Assembly (NCBI GenBank): GCA_964035575.1
Contig: OZ037880.1
Span: 434,001-498,000 of the forward strand
Length of the DNA stretch: 64,000 nt
DNA from: Rhynchopus sp. YZ270_cl-10
Taxonomy: Eukaryota; Euglenozoa; Diplonemea; Diplonemida; Diplonemidae
Direction of reading: 5' to 3'
This document shows, piece after piece, positions 10,201 to 21,580 of this stretch; the stretch's first letter is position 1; each line of letters starts with the position of its first letter. The notes beneath the pieces are model-generated. The model saw nothing but the letters and a program-made list of their open reading frames with translations, made no database searches and was not told where the DNA came from. The translations under genes were made by a program, and so were the position numbers.

Positions 10201-13110
10201 CACAACATCGCAGTCTGCAACCACGGTAGCGGAGTGCACCCCAGGACCACCCTCGCCGTGCTGGTCCTGCAGACGCGTCACCTCCTTCCTGATCTGCGAC
10301 GGTGTGCTCCCTGCGGCAATGTTCAGCTTGTTTGTTGCAGTCGCAAGTCCCTGTCCACACGGCAGCGAGTCTGTGGGGATGCGCAGACACAGCTCCGTTC
10401 CAGTGCACGACACACGCGACACATCTGCACGTGGCAGGTGCTCCTTCACAAACGACTCCACTGCATCCGGATCACAGCCACGACGCATCGACACAGACAT
10501 GTTGTAGCCAACTCCAAGACGCGACTTCAGGAAGAACGGCGACCCCCACGAGTGCAGACAGCCCTTGTGCATGATCGCCACACTGTCGCCCAGCACGTCC
10601 GCCTCCTCCATGTAGTGTGTCGTCAGCACAATCACGCGTCCCTTCAGCACAGCAGGGTCACGCAGCAGGTGCCACATCGCACGGCGCGACTCAACGTCCA
10701 TGCCCGCAGTCGGCTCGTCAAGGAAGATCAGCTTCGAGCCTCCAATCAGCGCACAGCCCACAGAAAGCTTTCTCTTCTGTCCGCCAGACAAGGTCTCACT
10801 CCACGCATCCTTCTTCTCAAACAGGTTCACCATCTTCAGCATGTCCACCACACGTTGTTGCAGCACGGCGGACGGCACACCCTTCAAACGTCCGTAGAAG
10901 TACAGATGCTCCGAGCACGACAGCCTGTCCCACAGAATGTTGTGCTGGGGACACACACCGATGTTGTTCCGGATGCTGTCCATGTCGTCACGGATGCTCT
11001 CACCCCAGATCGTGCAGTCCCCGCCTGTTGGTGCGTACATCCCTGTCAGCATGTTGATCAGTGTCGTCTTCCCAGCACCGTTGTGACCAAGCACACACTG
11101 CACCTGACCCTCGTAGAAGCACAGTGCATCGCCACCACCGGGTGCACCGTGCGGCACACCCGCACCAAGGCTGTCCACAGCAACGAAACGCTCGCCACCC
11201 TTGTCAGGGCTTGGGAAGTCCAGACGCAGGCCCTCAATGCGCACACGTTCACGCTTGTTCAGTTCAGACCGTGTCACCTCGTCCAGCTCTGTGTCCACAC
11301 ACTTCGGCAGCGTCTGTGGGAGGTCCGTGCCTGACTTTCCGATCACACTGTTTCTGCGGTCGCGCTTTGTGCAGCCCCAGTACGAAGGAGAGAACAGGAA
11401 CAGCGGGTGGCGCTTCACACCGTACTGCGAGGGCAGCACGTTGTCGCAGTACCAGAACAGGAACAGGTACAGCGCCACGTCCCCCAACAGCAGCATGAAG
11501 CACGTCAGGAACGAGTACCCGTCATGCCGTGTCAGGTCTGCAAAGCTCGATCCAAGTTCATTTGTTTCCGAGTCAATCACAAGGTCGAGTCCGTTCCCAA
11601 ACGCAACTGTCGAAGAAATCGATGTGAAGATCTTTGTGCCTGAAGATGCATCGTCACTCAGCCAGAAGCGAGGAAGCAACATCATGAACCCCAGCAGCGG
11701 TGCAGCAATGGCAGCAATACGTGACTTCGAGAAGAAGACAGAGAACAACATGCCCTGTGCCACGAGTGTTGCCACGTACAGCTCAACAAGCACAAACAGC
11801 AGAAAGAATGACGACTTTCCGAAGAACGTGCCGACACCAATGGCAGCAATGCCAACTGCAGGGAGAGTCAACATCAGCAGGTAGCACACATACCACGACT
11901 GCAGGAAGGCTGCCTTTGACAGTCCCATCGTCAGCATACCCTCACGCAAGCGTGTTTCCTTCTCCGTCACCAACGCACCAACCATACCAGACATCGGGTA
12001 CAGGAATGCAAGTGCCAGCACCAGCACAATGAACGGCTTTCCCCCCTTCAGGAAGTTGTGGCTTGTGAACTCCTTCGTCGGCATTGGGAATGTCACCACG
12101 TCTGTCCACTCAGCTGACGCACCCTCTGTGAAGTACAGTCCCAACACGTGTTGCAGTGTGCTGAATCCAGAGTTCACGTATGTCTTCGAAGGGTTTCCTC
12201 CAAGACCGAGCTCAAAGGATTCCTTAACTGAGGTGAACGGCGTGCTTGAGTAGTTGAGGCGGATTGTGTAGTCAAAGTTGTGTGTTGCGAAGTCAATGTT
12301 GTCGAGCACCACAATCCCAAAAGTATCGTTCCCTGCAACGTCCGTGACGTACTCAACCGCATCATCCTCTGAGAACCACACACCAGGGCAGGATGCTTCA
12401 TCGTGCACGACATCCTCGTACAGAGACGCAAACAGCTTCGACGTGTTCTGGAAGTATGAGATGACACCCTTCGCCTCGCTGCACGTGCAACCTTCACCAG
12501 CAACAAACTGCACCTTCCCGTTCTTCCGGAATGCAACGTCATAGTTGTCAGAGGAGACACCGTGAGTGTCGTTGACATTATACACAAGGTGGACAATGGA
12601 TTGCAGAGAGAACAGAACATCAAGTGGCGGCACAGGTGTTGCAGACTTGGTAACCGGTCGGATGTTGTCAAAGTAGTATGCACGCATGGCACCTTGCGTG
12701 TCGTTAGTGCTGTCAGTGAAGCTCTTCTTCAGACACAGACGAGGGCCATCGCCCGCATCTGCCGTGGGCCACATCGGCATACCACAGTCGCCGTCCATGC
12801 ATTCCGACAGGTAGGGTGAAGCCTCCTGCTGCTCTGCAGTGTACCCTGTTGTGCACATCACGTCACGCACAGCGTCCGTGTAGTTCACAGTGGACGAGTA
12901 GTATTCAGCCGCAAGGTGCTTGCTTCCTGTGTCAATGCTCCAGCCTCCCACCATCGCAAGCATCAGCACAACCGGAAGCAGCATCTCACAGAGACACACA
13001 CGCATCTTCCTTGTCTTCAGTCGCAGCGTCTTCTCGCTTGCAAGGTAGAAGTGCAGGCTTTGCTTGTTCTGAAGCTCATAGCTCTGCAGGTCCATGTGGA
13101 CACCCTCCAT
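7279..13110 (-). CDS. ABCA-subfamily full transporter, tandem copy 1
   Basis: Predicted lipid-type ABC transporter of 1,920 residues. Exon 1 is 7390-13110, then a 69-nt GTATGT...CAG intron (7321-7389) and a last exon 7279-7320 encoding TLEVLVDTNPVHQ. The start is the ATG at 13110; an upstream TTG at 13137 is not needed. TM1 is about residues 41-57, followed by a glycosylation-rich loop (several N-x-S/T), and TM2-6 from about 358 with the ABCA-type motif EKETRLREGM. NBD1 has Walker A GHNGAGKTT near 675, signature LSGGQKRK and Walker B LIFLDEP. The second half starts near 1085. A WW-like module lies near 1525-1560, before NBD2 (GTNGAGKTT near 1620, LSGGNKRK, VLLDEPSAGMD). Both ATPase sites look intact. 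Substrate is unknown; ABCA proteins usually move lipids. Nearly identical copies lie at 14549 and 21559. Confidence 0.92.
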   Translation of the reverse strand: MEGVHMDLQSYELQNKQSLHFYLASEKTLRLKTRKMRVCLCEMLLPVVLMLAMVGGWSIDTGSKHLAAEYYSSTVNYTDAVRDVMCTTGYTAEQQEASPYLSECMDGDCGMPMWPTADAGDGPRLCLKKSFTDSTNDTQGAMRAYYFDNIRPVTKSATPVPPLDVLFSLQSIVHLVYNVNDTHGVSSDNYDVAFRKNGKVQFVAGEGCTCSEAKGVISYFQNTSKLFASLYEDVVHDEASCPGVWFSEDDAVEYVTDVAGNDTFGIVVLDNIDFATHNFDYTIRLNYSSTPFTSVKESFELGLGGNPSKTYVNSGFSTLQHVLGLYFTEGASAEWTDVVTFPMPTKEFTSHNFLKGGKPFIVLVLALAFLYPMSGMVGALVTEKETRLREGMLTMGLSKAAFLQSWYVCYLLMLTLPAVGIAAIGVGTFFGKSSFFLLFVLVELYVATLVAQGMLFSVFFSKSRIAAIAAPLLGFMMLLPRFWLSDDASSGTKIFTSISSTVAFGNGLDLVIDSETNELGSSFADLTRHDGYSFLTCFMLLLGDVALYLFLFWYCDNVLPSQYGVKRHPLFLFSPSYWGCTKRDRRNSVIGKSGTDLPQTLPKCVDTELDEVTRSELNKRERVRIEGLRLDFPSPDKGGERFVAVDSLGAGVPHGAPGGGDALCFYEGQVQCVLGHNGAGKTTLINMLTGMYAPTGGDCTIWGESIRDDMDSIRNNIGVCPQHNILWDRLSCSEHLYFYGRLKGVPSAVLQQRVVDMLKMVNLFEKKDAWSETLSGGQKRKLSVGCALIGGSKLIFLDEPTAGMDVESRRAMWHLLRDPAVLKGRVIVLTTHYMEEADVLGDSVAIMHKGCLHSWGSPFFLKSRLGVGYNMSVSMRRGCDPDAVESFVKEHLPRADVSRVSCTGTELCLRIPTDSLPCGQGLATATNKLNIAAGSTPSQIRKEVTRLQDQHGEGGPGVHSATVVADCDVVLASMRTVSNFPALFDALEQKKAALGVEGCGMGVTTLEEVFIEIEKSSAEEEFENHLRHSLSSYPVSQDHSVNIEEPPADVQKNFGGLYSITNKADPPTEGKELHVDQFRAMFMKRFYCARRDKRTLCFQFVFPVFMIILAMFISSGFKSPPQDNLILNAKLFDDPSIPYAVESEDMDTMIRQGFQGYSMANSSVQGPVNLSEWAAMPQHWANHNDERPFGLALSENPQDTPPYVLANETYYHALPAGMRAVENARLISRAGSNAKLDVHNYPLPVNKYHRTISDSSSAGIFAVLVLIPFSFIPSNFVSFVVKEKQCRAKHVQVVSGANLVAYWSSTFLFDLASYMCTVFLAFVVFFMGGKDGLVGDFETFFAALLLFLFYGIAASWSSYLISFMFADHTSAQNTVLGFNFFAGFVTVTVVQNLLFQDSTEDTAHTLQKILRVIPSFALGDGLLQMSMRKLYGTINGKDIQGPFALDIAGYDMLYMAVSGPIYMFLTLLCESPSLRKKVRDVFRRSSSGAYKEVDTPLLACGEPAGYGPEFASLDRDKDCVMHRRGAWLMCRDQLSGQVYYFNERTAESTFSSRGTPFHRDEHVEQHAREVLNSGDGRPGDFVTVQNLRKVFGKRGNVGEKVAVADLSFGVARGELFAFLGTNGAGKTTALSMLSGEFAPTSGRALIAGHDVQLDAEHARQNVGYCPQFDALLDHLTCEEHLDLYARLRGIPMSHRADSTELLLNGLGLVDHRKKMSSKLSGGNKRKLSVAIAMIGGPAAVLLDEPSAGMDPLARRSLWGALEKAITDLKLSVILTTHHLEEVEGLSRLDHRVTIMVDGRLQCLGDLSGLKQQLGDSFELTVKLRSADAETRMRAFVTSHWKTAELVESAQQRLTFQVPKKEATLAALFGAVEASREELTISDYTINEMSLEQVFLRISESAVREEEVVCTLQLASPHHTPSHTHNRQHTQTLEVLVDTNPVHQ

Positions 13111-13183
13111 GGTCACAGGCCTGCGCTGCGGTGGCAAGTGGTGTGCTGGTTTTGTGTTTGAATGTAATCAATATTTGAAAGAC

Positions 13184-13195
13184 CTGCAGAGGGGG
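13184..13195 (-). promoter_or_regulatory. Putative splice acceptor upstream of ABCA copy 1
   Basis: On the minus strand a run of C and T ends in CTCTGCAG 74 nt before the ATG, in a segment shared with copy 2 (same site at 20561). It fits a trans-splice or 5'-UTR cis-splice acceptor; no transcript evidence is available. Confidence 0.4.
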
Positions 13196-13964
13196 GGTGA
13201 GATGGTGCACAGTGAAAAGGTACAGAACGTGAACACATGATGCCTCTTTCGAATCCCAACGTCTCTGCTGAGGACCGTGACAGGAAGGAGTACTTCCTTG
13301 GAGCACATGCACCACTGTTCATCGCCTCACCTGCTGTTGCACACCAGGGTTGCGCCACCAACGGACCAGGGTTTTGAGATTAATACGAGACAATACAATA
13401 ATGGTATTTGGGTTTATTTTGCTTCTTTGCCCTTGGGTTGAGCACATGCTACTGGGTTGCGGGTATTTTTGTAGCTACATTGGACAGGGTTGGGGGAATA
13501 AAAACAATATTGAAATCATGGCAGATGAGTTCATGCGCACCTCGAGCGACACAGTAAGCGCATGACCTCAATGTTCTTTCTTCACTGTTCTTGGTTCAAT
13601 GCTCTTTACAGTTCTTTCCTTGGAAAAGGGCAGAGTGAAAAGATTCAAATTCATTGCAGACATTCAACGCCCTTGACCACTCAGCGCCAAACAGGTACGT
13701 CACGTTACGCCTTTTGTTCCACGTACAGGACACATTGCACCATAATACCGCATCACCCTGCCCAGCGGGATACATGGCATCCACGTCTAGGAAGTGACGC
13801 TCCGCTACAGAAAACAGTGTCCTGTTTGATGTATCTAAGCAAAAACACAATAATTAAGAGGAAAGACGAGGCTAGAGAGTATGCAACTGTGAGAACAGGT
13901 GTGGGGTATGCCTAGCAGGCGGCATATAACCCATGGTGGTGGTGGTGGGGGTTGCTCACGTCAC

Positions 13965-14002
13965 AGCTTACGACCCTAAAGGGTCGTTTCTGCGGTTAAG
14001 CT
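13965..14002. repeat. Perfect nested inverted repeat (hairpin)
   Basis: AGCTTA is followed by CGACCC-TAAA-GGGTCG and then TTAAGCT: a perfect 6-bp inner stem with a 4-nt loop inside a 6-bp outer stem, with nine unpaired bases on one side. It could be an RNA structure or a remnant of an element. No RNA family recognised. Confidence 0.5.
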
Positions 14003-14548
14003 GGGGTGTGTGTAGCTGTGCAGCATTCATCGACCTGCAGGGAGTCGACCGGAGGTAAGATAATCGTTCAAGAAAAGCAAGCAAGAAACGGAATGGGGTT
14101 TGCAACCTCAGACATGGTCTGAGTGCGCATAGAGCGCAATGGGAAAGAGAAAATGTGAAAGATGGTAGGTGTCTCTTTGGGGGGAGTCACAATACCTGGA
14201 CGTCAACGCGTCCGAAACGCTCAAAAGAATATTGTAGTGGACATGTAGTGGTACAAGAGGCTACTATTTGCAACGAGATACCACACTGTTTGCCTGTTGT
14301 TTGGCAATTTACTGCTCAGGAAAAGTGAAGGACAAGAAAGTGGTGCTGTAAAGAAACAAAAGAACCGGCTATATATGCATAATTGGGAGAACAGGAATCC
14401 CAGTACGCTGGCGGTGTTTCAGTCCAAAAAAAGAAAAAAAAAGAACTGCGGGGAAAAAAAAGACCGAAACCACTAGTGCAGATTGCTGAGTGTTTGGTCA
14501 ACATAAAAAAGAGCGTTACGACAGCTCCAGTGGCGGGGCAAATTCGCT

Positions 14549-17500
14549 TCACATGCATGCAAGGAAACACTTCGGCACACGCCACCACCAGATTGACGTC
14601 ACAACATGAACGAAGCATTTGAAATTGAGTGAATACTTTCTCGCTGCTGCATCTCTACTTCCGGTGTGGAGGCACCGGCGTGTGTCCACCAGCACCTCCA
14701 GTGTCTGCGTATGTTGCCTGTTGTGTGTGTGATGGTGTGTGGTGGTGGTGACGTCAGCTGCAAAGTACATACCACTTCCTCTTCGCGAACGGCGCTCTCA
14801 CTGATACGGAGGAACACCTGCTCCAGCGACATCTCGTTGATGGTGTAGTCGCTGATGGTGAGCTCCTCCCGCGACGCCTCCACTGCCCCAAACAGCGCTG
14901 CAAGTGTGGCCTCCTTCTTCGGCACCTGGAACGTCAGACGCTGCTGGGCAGACTCCACAAGCTCAGCTGTCTTCCAGTGCGACGTGACAAAGGCACGCAT
15001 GCGTGTCTCTGCATCTGCAGAACGCAGCTTCACAGTCAGCTCAAACGAGTCTCCAAGCTGCTGCTTCAGCCCAGACAGGTCACCCAGGCACTGCAGACGG
15101 CCGTCCACCATGATCGTCACACGGTGGTCCAGACGGCTCAGCCCCTCGACCTCCTCCAAGTGGTGCGTCGTCAGGATCACAGACAGCTTCAGGTCAGTGA
15201 TGGCCTTCTCCAAAGCACCCCACAGAGACCTGCGTGCAAGAGGGTCCATTCCTGCAGAGGGCTCGTCCAGCAGCACAGCCGCAGGTCCGCCAATCATCGC
15301 AATCGCAACAGAGAGCTTCCGCTTGTTCCCGCCACTCAGCTTGCTGCTCATCTTCTTCCTGTGGTCCACCAGACCCAGCCCGTTCAGCAGCAGCTCCGTG
15401 CTGTCCGCCCTGTGCGACATAGGGATCCCACGCAGGCGTGCGTACAGGTCCAGGTGCTCCTCGCATGTCAGGTGGTCCAGAAGTGCGTCAAACTGCGGGC
15501 AGTATCCCACGTTCTGGCGTGCATGTTCCGCATCAAGCTGCACGTCGTGGCCTGCAATAAGCGCACGTCCGCTTGTTGGTGCAAACTCCCCACTCAGCAT
15601 CGACAGTGCCGTTGTCTTTCCTGCACCGTTCGTTCCAAGGAACGCAAACAGCTCACCACGGGCAACACCAAACGACAGGTCTGCAACTGCAACCTTCTCC
15701 CCCACATTCCCACGCTTCCCAAACACCTTGCGCAGGTTCTGCACCGTCACAAAGTCGCCTGGGCGTCCGTCTCCCGAGTTCAGAACCTCGCGTGCGTGCT
15801 GCTCCACATGCTCGTCTCTGTGGAACGGTGTGCCGCGGCTGCTGAACGTGCTCTCCGCTGTGCGCTCGTTGAAGTAGTACACCTGCCCAGACAGCTGGTC
15901 GCGACACATCAGCCACGCTCCACGGCGGTGCATCACGCAGTCCTTGTCTCTGGACAACTTATTGTATACCTTCGCGTCGAACATATCTGCTGACTGCATT
16001 TCAACATCGTTCTTGTCGATTTCCTTTGTACCTGAAACAAGAGCAACCAGCTTTGCCCTCAAGGCTGAAGACTCGCACAGCAGCGTCAGGAACATGTAGA
16101 TCGGTCCACTCACAGCCATGTACAGCATGTCGTATCCTGCAATGTCAAGATCAAACGGACCCTTTATATCCTCGGCATTTACTGTCCCGTACAACTTGCG
16201 CATGCTCATCTGAAGCAGTCCATCACCAAGTGCGAAGGAGGGGATGACACGCAGGATCTTCTGCAGAGTGTGTGCTGTGTCTTCCGTGCTGTCCTGGAAC
16301 AACAGGTTTTGCACAACAGTCACGGTTACAAAACCAGCAAGGAAGTTGAAACCCAGCACCGCGTTCTGTGCTGATGTGTGGTCAGCAAACATGAACGAGA
16401 TCAGGTAACTGCTCCAAGATGCTGCAATTCCGTAGAACAGGAACAGCAGTAAAGCAGCGAAGAACGTCTCAAAATCATCCACAAGTCCTTCCTTTCCTCC
16501 GATGAAGAAGACCACAAACGCAAGGAACACAGTGCACATGTACGACGCAAGGTCAAACAGGAAGGTGCTGCTCCAGTACGCCACGAGGTTTGCACCACTC
16601 ACCACCTGCACGTGTTTCGCACGGCATTGCTTCTCTTTCACAACAAACGAAACAAAGTTTGATGGAATGAACGAGAACGGAATCAGCACGAGAATAGCAA
16701 AAATTCCTGCACTCGCGGAGTCGGTAATGGCCTTGCGGTACTTGTTCACAGGAAGCGGGTGATTGTGCACGTCAAGGTTTCCACCTAATCCCTCATGCAT
16801 TTTGAGTCTCGCGTTCTCCACTGCACGCATGCCTGCAGGGAGTCCGTGGTAGAAAGATTCATTGGCAAGAACGTAAAACGAAGAATAGTTCGACACCACA
16901 CCCCACGGACGCTCCGTGTCGTCCTGCGCCCAGTTATCAGGAAGCTTTGCCCAATGCGATAGGTTCACATGTCCCTGCAGAGCTGAGTTCACCATCGAGT
17001 AGCCTCGGAAGACTCCATAGGTCACCATTTGTTCCAGCTCATCAGATGGTGCGTACGGGACGGACGGGTCGTCAAACATCTGCGCGTCTATGACCAGGTC
17101 CTTCTTATCATCATCTAGAACGGCACTGCTGATGAACATCGCAAGAATAATCATGAACACAGGGAAGACGAACTGGAAGCACAGTGTCCTCTTGTCTCTG
17201 CGTGCACAGTAGAAACGCTTCATGAACATAGCACGGAACTGGTCAACATGAAGTGCCTTCCCTTCCGTTGGCGGATCTGCCTTGTTCGTGATGCTGTACA
17301 GTCCACCAAAATTCTGCAGCGGGCTGACGGGAGCTTCGTTCTCTCCTTCTGAACTCACAGAGTGCACTTTGTTGTTTTTCGATGGAGCTACTAAGATAAG
17401 GGAGTCTTGCGTGTGGTTCTCAAACTCCTCCTCCGCTGAAGACTTCTCAATCTCGATGAAGACCTCCTCAAGTGTGGTGACACCCATCCCACAACCCTCA

Positions 17501-20487
17501 ACACCAAGTGCCGCCTTCTTCTGCTCAAGTGCATCAAACAGAGCAGGGAAGTTCGAGACAGTCCGCATCGAAGCCAGCACAACATCGCAGTCTGCAACCA
17601 CGGTAGCGGAGTGCACCCCAGGACCACCCTCGCCGTGCTGGTCCTGCAGACGCGTCACCTCCTTCCTGATCTGCGACGGTGTGCTCCCTGCGGCAATGTT
17701 CAGCTTGTTTGTTGCAGTCGCAAGTCCCTGTCCACACGGCAGCGAGTCTGTGGGGATGCGCAGACACAGCTCCGTTCCAGTGCACGACACACGCGACACA
17801 TCTGCACGTGGCAGGTGCTCCTTCACAAACGACTCCACTGCATCCGGGTCACAGCCACGACGCATCGACACAGACATGTTGTAGCCAACTCCAAGACGCG
17901 ACTTCAGGAAGAACGGCGACCCCCACGAGTGCAGACATCCCTTGTGCATGATCGCCACACTGTCGCCCAGCACGTCCGCCTCCTCCATGTAGTGTGTCGT
18001 CAGCACAATCACGCGTCCCTTCAGCACAGCAGGGTCACGCAGCAGGTGCCACATCGCACGGCGCGACTCAACATCCATGCCCGCAGTCGGCTCGTCAAGG
18101 AAGATCAGCTTCGAGCCTCCAATCAGCGCACAGCCCACAGAAAGCTTTCTCTTCTGTCCGCCAGACAAGGTCTCGCTCCACGCATCCTTCTTCTCAAACA
18201 GGTTCACCATCTTCAGCATGTCCACCACGCGTTGTTGCAGCACGGCGGACGGCACACCCTTCAAACGCCCGTAGAAGTACAGATGCTCCGAGCACGACAG
18301 CCTGTCCCACAGAATGTTGTGCTGGGGACACACACCGATGTTGTTCCGGATGCTGTCCATGTCGTCACGGATGCTCTCACCCCAGATCGTGCAGTCCCCG
18401 CCTGTTGGTGCGTACATCCCTGTCAGCATGTTGATCAGTGTCGTCTTCCCAGCACCGTTGTGACCAAGCACACACTGCACCTGACCCTCGTAGAAGCACA
18501 GTGCATCGCCACCACCGGGTGCACCGTGCGGCACACCCGCACCAAGGCTGTCCACAGCAACGAAACGCTCGCCACCCTTGTCAGGGCTTGGGAAGTCCAG
18601 ACGCAGACCCTCAATGCGCACACGCTCACGCTTGTTCAGTTCAGACCGTGTCACCTCGTCCAGCTCTGTGTCCACGCACTTCGGCAGCGTCTGTGGGAGG
18701 TCCGTGCCTGACTTTCCGATCACACTGTTTCTGCGGTCGCGCTTTGTGCAGCCCCAGTACGAAGGAGAGAACAGGAACAGCGGGTGGCGCTTCACACCGT
18801 ACTGCGAGGGCAGCACGTTGTCGCAGTACCAGAACAGGAACAGGTACAGCGCCACGTCCCCCAACAGCAGCATGAAGCACGTCAGGAACGAGTACCCGTC
18901 ATGCCGTGTCAGGTCTGCAAAGCTCGATCCAAGTTCACTTATTTCCGAGTCAATCACAAGGTCGAGTCCGTTCCCAAACGCAACTGTCGAAGAAATCGAT
19001 GTGAAGATCTTTGTGCCTGAAGATGCATCGTCACTCAGCCAGAAGCGAGGAAGCAACATCATGAACCCCAGCAGCGGTGCAGCAATGGCAGCAATACGTG
19101 ACTTCGAGAAGAAGACAGAGAACAACATGCCCTGTGCCACGAGTGTTGCCACGTACAGCTCAACAAGCACGAACAGCAGAAAAAATGACGACTTTCCGAA
19201 GAACGTACCAACACCAATGGCAGCAATGCCAACTGCAGGGAGAGTCAACATCAGCAGGTAGCACACGTACCACGACTGCAGGAAGGCTGCCTTTGACAGT
19301 CCCATCGTCAGCATACCCTCACGCAAGCGTGTTTCCTTCTCCGTCACCAACGCACCAACCATACCAGACATCGGGTACAGGAACGCAAGTGCCAGCACCA
19401 GCACAATGAACCCTCGTCCTCCTTCCAGGAAGATGTGGCTTGTGAACTCCTTCGTCGGCATCGGGAATGTCACCACATCTGTCCACTCAGCTGACGCACC
19501 CTCTGTGAAGTACAGTCCCAACACGTGTTGCAGTGTGCTGAATCCAGAGTTCACGTATGTCTTCGAAGGGTGTGAACCAAGACCGAGCCTGGAGGACTTC
19601 TTAATTGAGGTAGAAGGACTGCTTGAGTAGTTGAGGCGGATTGTGTAGTCAAAGTTGTGTGTTGCGAAGTCAATGTTGTCGAGCACCACAATCCCGAAAG
19701 TATCGTTCCCTGCAACGTCCGTGACATACTCAACCGCATCATCCTCTGAGAACCACACACCAGGGCAGGATGCTTCGTCACGCACGACATCCTCGTACAG
19801 AGACGCAAACAGCTTCGACGTGTTCTGGAAGTATGAGATGACACCCTTCGCCTCGCTGCACGTGCAACCTTCACCAGCAACAAACTGCACCTTCCCGTTC
19901 TTCCGGAATGCAACGTCATATTTATCACGAGACATACCTTTCGTGTCACGATCTTTGTAGACTAATTTGACAACGGATTGCAGAGAGAACAGAACATCAA
20001 GTGGCGGCACAGGTGTTGCAGACTTGGTAACCGGTCGGATGTTGTCAAAGTAGTATGCACGCATGGCACCTTGCGTGTCGTTCGTGCTGTCAGTGAAGCT
20101 CTTCTTCAGACACAGACGAGGGCCATCGCCCGCATCTGCCGTGGGCCACATCGGCATACCACAGTCGCCGTCCATGCATTCCGATAGGTAGGGTGAAGCC
20201 TCCTGCTGCTCTGCAGTGTACCCTGTTGTGCACATCACGTCACGCACAGCGTCCGTGTAGTTCACAGTGGACGAGTAGTATTCGCCCGCAAGGTGCTTGC
20301 TTCCTGTGTCGATGCTCCAGCCTCCCACCATCGCAAGCATCAGCACAACCGGCAGCAGCATCTCACAGAGACACACACGCATCTTCCTTGTCTTCAGTCG
20401 CAGCGTCTTCTCGCTTGCAAGGTAGAAGTGCAGGCTTTGCTTGTTCTGAAGCTCATAGCTCTGCAGGTCCATGTGGACACCCTCCAT
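14549..20487 (-). CDS. ABCA-subfamily full transporter, tandem copy 2
   Basis: Same architecture as copy 1: TM1, large glycosylated loop, TM2-6, NBD1, second TM domain, WW-like module, NBD2. Start ATG at 20487. Exon 1 is 14773-20487 (1,905 codons), then a 68-nt GT-AG intron (14705-14772) containing a CA-rich microsatellite. Splicing restores the TLEVLVDT frame found in copy 1; reading through gives an unrelated tail. The last exon continues to a stop at 14549 (about 1,956 residues in all), but this tail (RRCLHTGSRD and on) is weakly supported and another exon could exist. It differs from copies 1 and 3 in patches: residues about 170-200, about 285-330 (for example SIKKSSRL), the linker after NBD1 (KNNKVHSVSSEGEN), the second extracellular loop, and the segment before the WW-like module (TKEIDKNDVEMQ). 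Both ATPase domains match copy 1 almost exactly. Confidence 0.9.
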
Positions 20488-21558
20488 GGTCACAGGCCTG
20501 CGCTGCGGTGGCAAGTGGTGTGCTGGTTTTGTGTTTGAATGTAATCAATATTTGAAAGACCTGCAGAGGGGGGGTGAGATGGTGCACAGTGAAAAGGTAC
20601 AGAACGTGACCACATGCTTTCGAACCCCAACGTCTCTGCTGAGGACCGTGACAGGAAGGAGTACTTCCTTGGAGCACATGCACCACTTTTCATCGCCTCA
20701 CCTGCTGTTGCACACCAGGGTCGCACCACTAACAGACGAGGGTTCTGCAACCGACTACATGCACTGAGATTAAGTCAAGAGTGCAAATATGTGGACACGC
20801 TTCTGCGCTATAATAAACAAAAAATGAGTGATTAGGACAGGGGGTTGTGGTTTGCATGAAACAGACAACAAACAGAGCAAAGCCCACAGTAGCCGACGGA
20901 GCACACGATGCTACTATTTGCAACGATATAGCACACTAATTGTCAGCTAGCGCTCTGTGGCTTTGCTACTGGGAAACGTAAGTGCGTGGGGAGTGGGGAA
21001 AAAGTCGAAACGAAACTGACTCAGCATGCTACAAACGCACACTATGTATTCCGACCACACCTCAGGCATAATGCTGTAGCATAACAAGACAATGATCCGA
21101 CTGTTAACGTGAGGGAAAAAGAAAACAAAAGAGTAGGGAAAAAAAGAAAAAAGAAATCAAAGAAAGCATATGAACGTGCCTCTCGGGCACATTCAAACGG
21201 GATAGCCGCACGCTGCCTACACCACTCTGGGTGCAGACCGCCTACAGCACGGAACATATGTACCTCCATACATCGCGTTACGTTAGGGATAAGACATAAA
21301 AAAAAAGGGTACAGTGGCACACCATTTACTCATAGGCTATATTGCACAGTGTACGCCGGTCTTTGGAACCCTCAAGCACGGAATTGAACGGGGGTTGGGT
21401 GGAGGGGGAGGGATTATGGGTGGGTGGGTGGATGGGGAAGGGTGGCGCCAACTGCATTTAACTCTTGAGCAACACGTTCGCTGTTGAAAGCGGGCGTCTG
21501 AGAGGATGCGACGCAAAGGTAGTGAGCACCGTGTGATTGAAAACCAAGATACCACCCC
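20488..21558. other. Spacer between ABCA copies 2 and 3
   Basis: Duplicated 5' flank next to copy 2 (to about 20730), then mostly unique sequence with one hairpin repeat (21171) and a short perfect inverted repeat (21547-21580). No gene seen. Confidence 0.6.
21171..21196 (-). repeat. Dispersed hairpin repeat, GTGCC/GGCAC-stem variant
   Basis: Plus strand TGAACGTGCCTCTCGGGCAC then ATTCA. The stem TGAA-GTGCC pairs with GGCAC-TTCA around the loop TCTC. The different stem sequence with pairing kept supports structure over sequence. Confidence 0.5.
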
Positions 21559-21580
21559 TCATTGAGGTCCGGTGGTATCT
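21547..21580. repeat. Perfect 10-bp inverted repeat
   Basis: AGATACCACC and GGTGGTATCT are exact reverse complements separated by 14 nt. Function unknown. Confidence 0.5.

Larger units (their letters stand above)
13111..14548. other. Spacer between ABCA copies 1 and 2
   Basis: The first 230 nt upstream of copy 1 match the same segment upstream of copy 2 (about 20488-20730), so they belong to the duplicated unit. The remainder is unique apart from CTACTATTTGCAACGA near 14262, which recurs at 20911. It holds the strong hairpin at 13965-14002. A short minus-strand ORF (13596-13850) has no other support. Confidence 0.6.

Noticed and set aside
13111-13137. Start of ABCA copy 1 at 13137 (and equivalents at 20514, 27767)
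   Set aside because: The codon there is TTG; the first ATG (MEGVHMDLQ) is nine codons further in and is conserved in all copies.
13596-13850. 84-codon minus-strand ORF with several Cys
   Set aside because: No homology recognised, no copy in the paralogous spacer, and no pyrimidine-AG leader; left as intergenic.
13960-14060. Possible 5S rRNA (GGTTAAGCTGGGG resembles the 5S GTTAAGC core)
   Set aside because: The flanking 5S domains do not follow; only the short motif matches.
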